This document shows positions 52,938 through 63,131 of a DNA stretch of 64,000 nt, in pieces. The notes beneath the pieces were generated by a model. The model saw nothing but the letters and a program-made list of their open reading frames with translations. It ran no database searches and had not been told where the DNA came from. Origin of the DNA: Armigeres subalbatus (lineage: Eukaryota; Arthropoda; Insecta; Diptera; Culicidae); the NCBI RefSeq assembly GCF_024139115.2, contig NC_085141.1:71217481-71281480 (forward strand), in the 5' to 3' direction. Positions within the stretch are counted from its first letter, which is position 1, and the number at the start of each line of letters is the position of its first letter. A program made the translations under genes and the position numbers.

Positions 52938-54176
52938 ATGGGAGACTCGGTGGCCGATTCGGTCGCTGGAAAAGTGCCTAAGCGCACTGCTCTTGGAGGC
53001 GCGGGTAACCCCTCCAAGCAGCTTTTGCAGAGCAACGTGTTCTCTCCGTTGCCACTTGATGATGCCGGCAATCCGCCGAAAAAGAGGAAGAAGCAGCAAT
53101 CGCAGCTGCCGCAGGTGCAACCGGAGCGGAAGGAGAAGTGCCCGCCCGTGTTTGTCAAGGGCGATCCACCGGATTTGCGCCCAAAGATTCGCCAGCTGAT
53201 CGCTAAGGGGCTGAAATGTACTTTTCGGCTCTGCAGCGAGGGCGTGAAAGTGATGCCGGCAAACAAGGACCATCATCAATCCGTCGTGGAGTCCACAAGT
53301 CCACAAGTATGAGTACTACACTCATGACCACCCCAGCACGAAGCCGCTAAAGGCTTTGCTGCGAGGACTCCACGACATGAAGGAAGAGGAGCTAAAAGCT
53401 GAGCTCGAAAGTTGCGGATTGAAACCTGTGGCCGTGCACAAGATCGCTCGTCACGACAAGACGAGGAGATATCGCGATCAGCTTTACCTGGTCCACCTGG
53501 AGCACGGCTCCACCACGTGGAAGGACCTGAAGCTGGTCAGTGTTATAAATTACACCGTCGTTGACTGGGAGCGATATCGGCCAGTGCACCGCGACGTCAC
53601 GCAGTGCACCAACTGCTTCAATTTCGGGCACGGCACCAGGAACTGCCGCATGAAGCCGCGCTGCAACAAATGTGGCGAGCTCCATCCGACCGATGAGTGC
53701 GACAAGATGGAGGTTGCTGATCCAAAATGCGCCAACTGTGGCGACAAGCATCGGGCTACAACCAAGGACTGTCCAAAGCGGGCGGCGTTTTGGAAATCAG
53801 GAAGAAGGCCTCCACCAGGTCCCTGCCGAAAAAGAACCGAGTTCCTGCTCTCAACGAGGTGAACTTTCCGGCCATCCCGGCTCCCCGGCGAGCGATACCA
53901 ATTCTTCCACCTTTGCAGCCACACAAACGGCTGGCGGCTGCTGCAGCATCAGTTCAAGCTCCAACATCATCCACCAGCGATTGGCCCCCGCTTCCACCCC
54001 CTGGATTCCGTCGTCAGGATAATGAGCCCCTTCCGGCCGAGGGCGACCCACCGCTCTACACATCGGAGCAGCTAGTTCCGATTTTCACCCAACTGGCAAC
54101 GCGACTTCGCGGTTGCAAAACTCGCTTCGACCAGATCTTCACCCTGGTCATGTTCGTCATTGAAAATGGCTGCTAG
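52938..54176 (+). pseudogene. Gag-like ORF1 of Jockey copy B (frameshifted)
   Basis: MGDSVADSVAGKVPKRTALG start as in copy A. A small deletion after HHQSVVE (about 53292) and a one-base loss near 53790 break the frame. The zinc knuckles CTNCFNFGHGTRNC, CNKCGELHPTDEC and CANCGDKHRATTKDC are intact. The C-terminal part WPPLPPPGFRR...FVIENGC is in the correct frame here, which shows where copy A lost a base. Confidence 0.9.
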
Positions 54177-56812
54177 GGTGGGTCTGGTCAATTGGAACGC
54201 TTGCTCACTAAAGAGCAAAATCATCGAGCTCAGCGATTTCCGTCGGGAGAAGGAGATTGATGCGGCTTTCATCACCGAAACCCACCTGAAGCCCGAGGTA
54301 AGTGCAACAATTCCGGGTTTTATTCTGGTGACGTTCGATCGAACAAGCTCCATAGGGGAGGAGTGGCAATCGCCTTGCGAAGCACATCGCCTGCCGCCTG
54401 CTGCCGGACTTCAAGCTCAAACTAATCGAAGCCGTTGGAGTGGAAGTCACCACTTCTGTCGGAGTCGTCACTCTCATCGTGGCTTACTGTCCCACACAAG
54501 CCAAAGTCGACGATAGCTCGTCGACTGAGCTACGAAGGGACATAGTCAAGCTCACTCTGCGGCATGGGCAGTTCATCATCGCCGGAGACCTGAACGCAAA
54601 GCACCAATCGTGGGGAAACACCGTCTCCAACTGGAACGGAGTCGTCTGGTCCACCGACGAACTAGAGGGCCACTACACCATCCTGAGCCCTGACAGCCCT
54701 ACCCGGTTGACACGGTCCGGGGCCCATGCTACGCTCGACATCTACATCACGAACATGTACGATCACGTTTTCCAGCCGGTCGTCTTCCAAGAACTGAGCT
54801 CGGACCACTATCCGGTGGTGGCTGAGGTTGGATCTTCAGTAAATCGGCACGAGATAACAAGGCGAAACTACCATCGAGTGAACTGGCAGCGGTTCCAGCA
54901 GTGCGTCGACAACTTCGTCGATTATGAGGTGCGTCCGGAGACGCCAGAAAGTATCGACCGCCAGCTGTGCACCATCGAAGAGGCAATCTCGGTGGCCCGG
55001 AGCAGCATGTCCCGAAGGCTCGGCAGGTAAGCAACTCCTTAAACATCGATACACTCACCAAAGATTTGATTCGATTGCGGAATGTCACTCGCAGGCAGTT
55101 CCAGCGTACAGGACTGCCTGAGCTTAAGGCACGCTGCAATCGAATCACAAAATTATCAAGGCCAGAATGGTGGACCTCAAAAATAACGACTTCTCGAATA
55201 AGATCCGCACTCTCCCAGATTATGCTAAGCCGTTCTGGAAAATGACCAAAATACTAAAATCAAAGCCTCGGCCCATTCCACCTTTGATCCCACTAGACAA
55301 TAATGGCTCTAAGGATCGCTTGATAACTCCTGCAGAGAAGGTCGCTGAAATAGGTCGTCACTTCGTCAGCTCACACAATCTTGGGCAGAACATCGTCAGT
55401 CCACACGAAGCAGCCGTCAACGAGCATGCTAACAACATCCATTTGATTCCTAACGACTTCTCGGAGGAGTTTGAGATCTCAGCTGACGAATTGACGGCCT
55501 ATATCAAATCGTCGAAGAACATGAAGGCCCCAGGCTTCGACAGCATCCTGAATCTCGAGCTCAAACACATGAGTGCGCCGTTCTTTGAGCACCTCTCGCT
55601 GATCTTTAATCAGTGTCTCCGGCTCAGCTACTTCCCATCGTCCTGGAAGTCAGCGAAAGTCATCCCCATCCGGAAGCCTGGGAAGGATCCTTCCTCCCCC
55701 AAAAGTTATCGACCCATCAGCCTTCTCTCAGGGTTATCCAAGCTATTCGAAAAAGCTATTCATCATCGGTTACTTGAGTCTGCCGAAAATCTCAACATCT
55801 TGCTCGAGGAACAGTTTGGTTTCCGACGTGGTCGGTCAACTGTACACCAACTGACCCGAGTTACCAACATCCTCAGACGGAACAAGTTTGTCTCGAAAAC
55901 ATCCGCCATGGCCTTACTCGATGTCGAGAAGGCATTTGACAATGTATGGCATGATGGCCTGGTGTACAAACTACAACGCTACAATCTTCCCAGCTACCTG
56001 GTGAAAATCATCAACAATTACCTGTCGGCAAGGACATTCCGGGTCTCAATCAGCGGAGCGAGTTCAATGCGCACAACATCGTCGCAGGCGTCCCCTGGGC
56101 AGTATCCTCGGGCCCCTGCTTTTCAATCTGTTCACCTCCGACATGCCAGAACCTCCAGAAGGCGGCATTCTGTCTCTGTTCGCAGATGACACATCCATCG
56201 TCTACAACGGTAGAGTGATCAGAGCGCTAGTGGCAAAACTCCAACGAGGCCTGGATGCCCTGACAGAGTACCTCACCAGCTGGAAGATCTGTATCAACGC
56301 GGCGAAGACCCAGGTCATCATTTTCCCCCACTCCAAATCCCCTAAACTTGTTCCGCCCGGGGACTGTAAAATCATCCTCAATGGCACGACTGTGGAATGG
56401 GCCAATGAGGCCGTCTACCATGGCTTGACCCTCGACAGCAAGCTTATTTTCAGGCAACAGGTTGACAAAACGGTGACAAAGTGTAATGTTTTGTTGAAAC
56501 TACTGTACCCTATGATCAACCGCCGGTCGTCATTGTCTCTGAAAGCTTGCTGTCTACAAGCAAATCATCCTCCCTGTGATCGAATACGGCATGCCGGTCT
56601 GGGAGAGCTGCGCTAAAACCCACCACCTCAAATTTCAACGGATCCAAAACAAATTCCTGAGGATGATCCTCAACAGCCAAGAACATCCGAGGTCCACCGT
56701 CTGGCCGGGATAAAAACCTTACATGAACGCTTTGGTGAGTGTAAAGAAAAGTTTAGGGTCCGTTGCTTGCATTCGGATCAGGCTCCAATTAGGGCGCTAG
56801 TTCCAATCTAGG
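54166..56812 (+). pseudogene. ORF2 of Jockey copy B: endonuclease-reverse transcriptase (frameshifted)
   Basis: Starts MAARVGLVNWNACSLKS, overlapping ORF1 by 11 bases. Endonuclease motifs FITETHLKPE, IIAGDLNAKHQSWG, SSDHYPVVAEV. RT from DNNGSKDRLITPAEKV through NMKAPGFDSI, EQFGFRRGRST, VEKAFDNVWHDGL and FADDTSIVYNGRV (about 56184). Indels relative to copy A or the implied intact frame: near 54340-54430, 55003, 55188 (A run), 56065, 56096, a 5-nt loss near 56543 and a loss near 56673. The longest open piece is 55167-56064. Confidence 0.9.
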
Positions 56813-56952
56813 TTATCAAATTTTTATTGTAAATATTAGTGTACATAGTAGTTAGGTTATCAAATTTTTCAAAATGAACTAATGCCTGCAATAGGCTTCC
56901 ATGTCATACTAGAGAATTTTCAAATTACTTCCTTTTCAAATAATAATAAAAA

Positions 56953-58097
56953 AAAAACGAACAGTGGGTAATGTCTGTGACATAACCGCTAAGTGGACGT
57001 AGGACTTGACTTGACCATGCCTTTACGATACATAATATGTCCAAATTTCTCACATCAACTATTTTGGATAAATAATCGGCGTTGCATACCATTCCTTGGC
57101 AAAATCTTGTCATCAAACCTACACAGAAATCAAATCTACCTCGAACAAGAATCATCAAAAACAATTCAGGAAGTATCTGTCCGGTCACGGAATATTAGCT
57201 TCGACAGTGGCAATCTTCCCACTATAGAACTGCCTGAAATAAGACACAAGTTGGCCCAGCAGGATGTAGGGCTTCTTAATCCGTGCGATAGCGACTGAAG
57301 GAGAACACTATTTTTTAACTGTTAGAGCCTTGAAAAGGGCCCTCCTTAGCCGAGAGGTAAGATGAACGGCGACAAAGCAAGACCATGCAGAGGGTGGATG
57401 GGACAGATTCCCGGTGACGGCCTAGGCAGTTTTCGGATAGGAAATTAACGCGACTCCGCTGGGCATAAAAGTATCATCGTGTTTAGCCTCATGATATACG
57501 AATGCAAAAATGGTAACCTGGCTTAGAATCCTCGCAGTTAACAACTGTGGAAGTGCTTAATGAACACTAAGCTGCGAGGCGGCTCTGTTCCAGTGTGGGG
57601 ATGTAATTCCAATAAGAAGAAGAAGAAGAAGCCTTGAAAAAGGCTGTTTGCTTCGGCTAAGTCCAAAAAGTAAGAAAACGATCTTTTCAAATAACCGCGA
57701 ATTTCAAGTGGTGGTATAAAAAGACTGAATGCTCTGCGAGCGAATTAACTTTTCTTTTATACCTTATTTTGAATCTTCTCTGCTTCCCAATTGGTGGGCC
57801 AATCAGCTAGTGTCTTGTATCCCGCTTCTTTGTCAGCCAAAGCGTCATCATCATCAACGCGTTCGAGAAGGGCTTCTTCTTTTTTACGCTTGTTGCTCGC
57901 TGCTGGCGTCTATTCCTAACGGGACTTTTCGCTTGATACAGACCAATAAGCCGGGCAAGCGAGCTTAGAATTGCAGTTCAGGTGAGAAGTACGTGTAAGG
58001 AACAGAGACAAAATTGTTAGTAGTAGATGGAAGGAAACACCCGAACATGGGATTTCGGGTGATAAGATTTAGAATTGGTAACATGGGACGATCATTC
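56953..58097. repeat. Right arm of the distant inverted repeat
   Basis: Inverse of 1-773. It holds an extra about 110 bp near 57070-57180 and a SINE insertion. TATAAAAAG at about 57716 followed by ACTGAATGCTC looks like a core promoter; the left arm has TATGAAAAAG at the same place. The arm begins exactly where Jockey copy B ends. A diverged third copy of its first about 105 bp lies at 58240-58345 in the other orientation. Confidence 0.85.
57337..57630 (+). mobile_element. tRNA-derived SINE, copy 3
   Basis: CCCTCCTTAGCCGAGAGGTAAG head, B-box-like GGGACAGATTCCCGG, body ATGGTAACCTGGCTTAG and GCAGTTAACAACTGTGG, end ATTCCAATAAGAAGAAGAAG. The 10-bp duplication GCCTTGAAAA lies at 57327-57336 and 57631-57640. 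The empty site is visible in the left arm of the inverted repeat (about 451-462). Confidence 0.9.
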
Positions 58098-58099
58098 AG

Positions 58100-58970
58100 T
58101 CACGTTCGCTTTGTGTGCGGTCAGTATCAAACAATGTTTATCTAAATATTTCTTGATCAATGCCAAAAAATCCAACATTTGATGAAAAATCGATTGATAG
58201 TTTATTAATGTTTTAGCTGTAATCGGTGTTTTCTTTATCCAAATAAGATTATGTGAGAGATTTGGACATCTTATGAATCTTTAAAGGCATGGTCAAGCGA
58301 AGTCCTTCGTCCACTTCGCGGTTAAATCAGAAAAATTATCCACTGTTAGTTTTGACGCTATTTATGAAAATCACGCATAAAATTTTCTCTCTAGAATATT
58401 GGATTTGGCACCCAAGTACAATTTCTATTTCGAAGGGTATTGAAAGCATTGATATTGATCTCTATTATTGGCTCTCTGAAGAACCGTTTGATTTTTGGAC
58501 ATACATGCTGCATCATGTGGCTTTTCTTCAGACTGTCTCGGCTCAGCACCGATGCCGGCCGGTCTCGGCTCGACTCTGCTCAGCATTGCTGCTTTGTCGG
58601 GTCTGTAGGGTGGACTGCTGATGTGCTGGCTAGGTTTCGGATGATGATGGTCGCTTCGATGGTGACGAGCCGAAAAAGCGGTCGGTGCAGACTTCATTCC
58701 CTATTAAAAGTGCTGTTCAATCAATGATGCAGTTGCTTCGCTTGTCCCGGTCAGAATGAAAGGAAAAAATCGCGTTGCGCTATTTTATGGCTTCTCGGCA
58801 GACCCAGCGGCTGCTCATTCGCTGGTGTCTGCACCAATCAGAACGTGGTAATGGAATGATGCAAGAATTATGCGGTACCCATATTTATAGGTTTCCTTGA
58901 GCTCAATGTTTTTCATTGAAAACAGTTTCATGCCTATTGAAACAAGTTTAGGTCTTATCAAGCATGGACA
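58100..58970. other. Unrecognised DNA with a diverged repeat copy
   Basis: 58240-58345 resembles 656-775 (GAGATTTGGACAT, AAGGCATGGTCAAG, CGTCCACTTCGCGGTT). The rest, including a GC-rich patch at 58530-58690, contains no supported gene. Confidence 0.5.
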
Positions 58971-58974
58971 TGAA

Positions 58975-59568
58975 AGGCATACTTGAAATCTGTCGATTGA
59001 GGGGCTTACCGCAGAAATTCGTCCACTGAGACGAACGCTATTAACGTTTAAAATCTTTCAACACAGCGTAACGCGGTCGATTTGAATATTTTAAAATGAC
59101 ATCCGGTATAGTAAAGAGAGACGTAAGTCCTACGTCAAAACGCGCAAGCAAAAAGCACGCCAGTACGCGCTGCTGTCACAGATTGTAATGACTCGCACAC
59201 GTCACGCACTGCTTCTTTTATACACAAAGAAAATATTCCGGTGGACCCGAAGGCCCGTGACATAACGCATTCTGATGTCCGTGTTAGGAATGCACAAGAT
59301 TGGTTACATATGAATTTTTTACTGCCTTTGACAAGAATTGAATTTTTCAATAGTTTATCGTTGAAAATCTCAAATTTCAATGAAATATGCAAAATGGTGG
59401 AGAGTATCCGAGTCGATTGATATATAAATCTTAAAAATCCATCGAAAGATAAAAGCGCTAGTAACGTTCAAAATCTTCCCTTCCAGCGTAACGCTCTCGA
59501 TTTCCAAAAATCTAAATGACACCCAGTATAGTGAAGAAAGACGTAAGTCCTACGTCAAAAAAAAAAAA
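58975..59568 (+). mobile_element. Diverged module subfamily with GACGTA-AGTCC-TACGTC boxes
   Basis: Related to the array modules but in the opposite orientation. It shares CCATCGAAAGATAAA, CGCTA(T/G)TAACGTT and the ...AGTATAGTGAAGAAAGACGTA end. Boxes GACGTAAGTCCTACGTC lie at 59120-59136 (followed by A4) and 59540-59556 (followed by A12). It contains a degraded promoter-like segment near 59140-59200. Confidence 0.75.
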
Positions 59569-59571
59569 CTA

Positions 59572-59660
59572 ATAACAAAGATGAAGGGCCGTGTGGCCAA
59601 ACACTTACAATGTACACTAGATGTAAAATCAAAGCAAATAAATAAACATACTTTTATTGA
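59572..59660 (+). mobile_element. Orphan 3' end of a non-LTR element
   Basis: GGGCCGTGTGGCC hairpin, ACAATGTACACTAG, AAATAAATAAACAT and a poly(A) run. Resembles the extra 3' segment of Jockey copy A (33585-33678). Directly followed by CGCGCGTGGCCCATTCCAG, a promoter start. Confidence 0.55.
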
Positions 59661-59686
59661 AAAAAAAAAAATTCGCGCGCGTGGCC

Positions 59687-59721
59687 CATTCCAGTTCGAG
59701 ACAGCAGCACGTACGGACGTG
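59687..59721 (+). promoter_or_regulatory. Solo Jockey-type internal promoter
   Basis: CATTCC with A at 59688 and GGACGTG at 59715-59721 (+28 to +34). It runs through GTTCGCGCATTTT into the variant box GACATTAACTACGTC at 59741. No ORF follows. Confidence 0.75.
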
Positions 59722-59740
59722 TTTTTTGTTCGCGCATTTT

Positions 59741-60774
59741 GACATTAACTACGTCTAAGGGGAAGCCTCTGATACAGGGAGCAAAATGAAAATTTCCAAA
59801 TTGGGGACCGTCACGAAATCATGTAAGATTTCAAACGGTAATGGTGACTTTATCTTTCGACGGATTTTTGAAATTTTGTTATTAATAGATTCGGAAACTT
59901 TCCACCAATTTGCTAATTGTATTAAAACCACAGACAAACAGACATAACACATTGAACATTTACTCATCAAAATCATCGTCGTTCAAACACTAACGACATC
60001 TGTTGATTTCAGTTAGTTGGGCAAATCACGAACCAGATGGCGGTAGTGAGCAAACGTCAAACTCGAGCAAAAACGATGCGCGCGCCACGAGTGATCGATT
60101 GGCCAACTAATAATTATTTGAATTGACCAGTAAATCAGTGAACCATGCAAATTTGACGAGTGTTATGTCTGTTTGTCTGTGTTAAAACTATTCATTGTCA
60201 ACGGCAAACTATTGAAAATATTATTTCTTTCCCAGCCGGGTGAAAAATTCAAAAATAATCAATCCCGTTCATAAATCCCCAACACGGACATCCGATTGCA
60301 GTAAGGTACGGGCCTTTTGATCCACTGCTTCGTTTTTCCTGTGTATAAAAAGCCCCGTGTTTCGCGTGCGCGCGTCATTTTCATTCTGGATTTCATGGAA
60401 AGCGGACCAGGGCGTTCAGCGGCGGTCCTAGCGACAACGGCTGTGCGGATGAAAATTTTTCGTTCGATAGTGGTGGCGGTCGTGGCAACAGCAGTACATC
60501 TTTACATCCGTGTTACAAGCAGCATTTTTGGATCTGGCAATTAACGGCGTGCGTAGAGCCGAATCATCAGATGGCTGTCGCGCAGTCCAGTAGTTTTTGT
60601 TGGTGAGGCATATAATTGGGAATGAATCGGATCTTTTCAGAAGCACCATTATGTTTGGGAGGAAGGTTAAGTTGAAATAATCTGTCTATAGTGCAACCGC
60701 TAGGAACTAGAAAATTTTTTGGATTTAATTTTGAACATTAAGTGATTGAGAAAGTTGATATAAGACGAACTTTT
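59741..60774 (+). mobile_element. Array module with a MITE insertion
   Basis: Begins with the box variant and the conserved GGGGAAGCCTC, ATACAGGG block and runs to the next box. It carries the 253-bp MITE at 59929-60181 and a TATA/initiator block near 60344. The end region contains GGGAGGAAGGTTAAGTTGAA as in array copies 1 and 3. Confidence 0.75.
59929..60181. repeat. 253-bp MITE with perfect 22-bp inverted ends
   Basis: Ends CACAGACAAACAGACATAAC (plus AC) are perfectly inverted at the right. They are flanked by TTAAAAC on both sides (59922-59928 and 60182-60188). The interior has GCGCGCGCCACGAG and TTGGCCAACTAA. No coding capacity. Confidence 0.88.
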
Positions 60775-61907
60775 GACGTAAACTACGTCTAAGGGGAAGA
60801 CTCAGATACAGGGTGTAAAACCGAAATTTCCAAATTCGAGACCGTCACGAAATTAGGATAGATTTCAAACGCTAATAGCGTCTTTATCTTTCGATGGATT
60901 TTCGACATTTGCTTATCAATCGATTCAGAAACTCTCCAGCAATTTGCCAATTCTATTGATACTATTGATTATCAACGTTAAACTATTGAAAATGTTGTTT
61001 CTTTCCAAACCGGGTGAAAAATTCAATTCCGTTCATAAATCCCCAACACGGACATCAGATTGCAGTAAGGTACGGGCCTTTTGATAAACTGCTTCGTTTT
61101 CCCTGTGTATAAAAAGCCCCGTGTTTCGCGTGCGCGCGTCATTTTCATTTTGGATGTCACGGAGAACGGACCAGGGCGTCCAGAAGCGGTCCCAGTGACA
61201 ACGGCTGTCTCAGCGGATGAAATTTTTTCGGTCGGTGGTGGTGGCGGTCGTGGAAGCAGCAGCACATCATTTTCATCCGTGTCCCATCTTCGACGGATCA
61301 GGCAATCGACGGCGTTCGTTGAGTCGAATCATCGGATGGCGGTCGCGCAGCCCAGTGGCTGCTGTTAATAAGGCAGATAAGTGCCAATTAATCGGTTCTT
61401 TTCAGGACCATCATTATGTTTGGGAGGAAGGTTAAGTTGAAATAATTTTCCTAAAGTGCAAGTGCAATTCTTCGGTTAAATTTTCTAGCGTAATTTGGAG
61501 TTATATGATTTTAGTGATTGAGAATGTTGATATTAGACGAACTTTCTTCATAGAACAAAGCATAATTGTTTGGCATCGGTAGCGAAATCATAGCATTAGT
61601 GCCGGTCCGAGCATAGGCTGTCATCGGAAGATTGCTACAGCAATTTATTCACTAATGTGGCGTTTGCGACGATTTGGATGTTGTCGGCACAACATGAAAT
61701 TTTCCCGCGAGACTCTTATTTTGTATTTTTCCTGTTGATGATTGAAAAAGAAATCGGTTCCGAGATGAACTTTATTCAAAGCGCAACGCTAACGTCGGTA
61801 GTTGAATCCCAAGCAAGTATCGGAAGAAGACCATGCAAACAATTGATTCGCATTATGACTGAAGAAAATTGTATGGCGTCAGTATTGATGCTTGCTACAG
61901 ATTTTTT
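60775..61907 (+). mobile_element. Array module, about 1.13 kb
   Basis: Exact box at 60775, conserved block to about 61060, TATA/initiator block at 61108-61145, then GTTAAGTTGAAATAATTTT and a distinct about 450-bp 3' portion. It ends at the next box, preceded by T6. Confidence 0.78.
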
Positions 61908-62112
61908 GACGTAAACTACGTCTAAGGGGAAGACTCAGATACAGGGTTTAAAACGGAAATTTCCAAATTCGAGACTGTCACAAAAATTAGGATAGATTTC
62001 AAACGCTAATAGCGTCTTTATCTTATTTTCGACATTTGCTTATCAATCGATTCGGAAACCCTTCAGCAATTTGCCAATTCTATTGATACTATTGGTTATC
62101 ATTAATGCTTAA
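61908..62112 (+). mobile_element. Truncated array module
   Basis: Box at 61908 and about 190 bp of the conserved block, ending at CTATTGATACTATTGGTTATC, then T8 and the 880-bp flank of Jockey copy C. If read on minus, this is a short, 5'-truncated retroposon. Confidence 0.75.
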
Positions 62113-62120
62113 TTTTTTTT

Positions 62121-62999
62121 CTACAACAAATATGATTTTGAAAAAGTATCACCGGCGCGTGCTTACTCGCAATCTACATGCTGATACATTTACAGTTACA
62201 TCAAACAACTGAAAACCGAAATACGCCACTCCAAAATTACGAGGTGACAATGTTAGAAAGAGACAAAAGATAGGAAAAATAACACGGTGTGTAGTGCCTC
62301 CCCGAGTCACCTTGAGGGAAGATCCTTTAATTACGTAACGCAAAAATAGGGCATTTTCAACCCCCTCTCCTCCTTATGTCACACTTTTTGTATGAAGCAT
62401 CTAAAAATTATGTATGGGTCGTCACACTTCGGCCACCCCCCCCCCCTTTTAAGCGTTACGTAATTTGTGGACGCTCCCATGAGCCACTTTCATTGATGGT
62501 AGCCGATCGTTAGTACCTCATTTCAAATATCATATCATATCATAGCATATCAAAGAATATTGTGGCCAAATTTCATAAAATTTGGTCAACAAAAATCCCC
62601 TGACAATAATAGAACAAAACCTGCCAAAGCCGTCATTCCCCCTTTTTCGGACAAGAAAATTTAATCTGAACGCTGCTAATGTTGATGACGACGACCGCGC
62701 GACCCACACCATCGCCGGGAATAAAATTTCCGGTAGGAGCTCCTCCGATGCCGAAGGTGGTACCACGGTCTGCTCGTCTGCTCTTCGCAACATCTCGAAC
62801 GAAATGGCTCGCGCGCGCGGAAGAGCTGCTTTCTTGTAATCAATAAAGTTGAACCTATAGCCACGCCCCTTTGGTGAGTGTGTGACGGTTACACAATGTT
62901 TGTAGTCATACCGGACAACAAAGAGGCGGGACTAATGAGCCATCTTTATTGATTATAAGAAAACTGCTCTCCCGCGCGCGCGTGGCCGAGGCTTCATCT
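62121..62999. repeat. 880-bp flank before Jockey copy C
   Basis: Second copy of 51906-52784, including the TTACGTAA-type MITE (62312-62481), a degenerate TAGGGG hairpin and a CG-ended element (62810-62984). It has a few more bases between the CG arm and CATTCC than at copy B. Confidence 0.85.
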
Positions 63000-63034
63000 C
63001 ATTCCAGTTCGAGACAGCAACACGTACGGACGTG
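63000..63034 (+). promoter_or_regulatory. Internal promoter of Jockey copy C
   Basis: A+1 at 63001 and GGACGTG at 63028-63034 (+28 to +34). Confidence 0.72.
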
Positions 63035-63131
63035 TTTTTTGCTCGCGCATTTTTTCGAAGTGTTTTTTCTCGTTCGTTCGCTGTTTACGTTTTCGCTTGT
63101 CGCGTTGGCGTTATTTTCTCCCGGACCCGTC

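Larger units (their letters stand above)
52785..56950 (+). mobile_element. Jockey-clade retrotransposon, copy B
   Basis: Same family as copy A, beginning with CATTCC at 52785 and running to an AATAATAATAAAAAAAAAA end near 56950, where it meets the inverted-repeat arm. The leader carries a T24 run at about 52837-52860 that A and C lack. No matching target duplication was found at the two ends, partly because the 5' flank is itself a repeat. Confidence 0.88.

Noticed and set aside
56950..57300. Target-site duplication for Jockey copy B
   Set aside because: I compared the 5' flank (ending GTGGCCATCT) with the 3' flank (starting CGAACAGTGGG) and found no credible match, so none is claimed.
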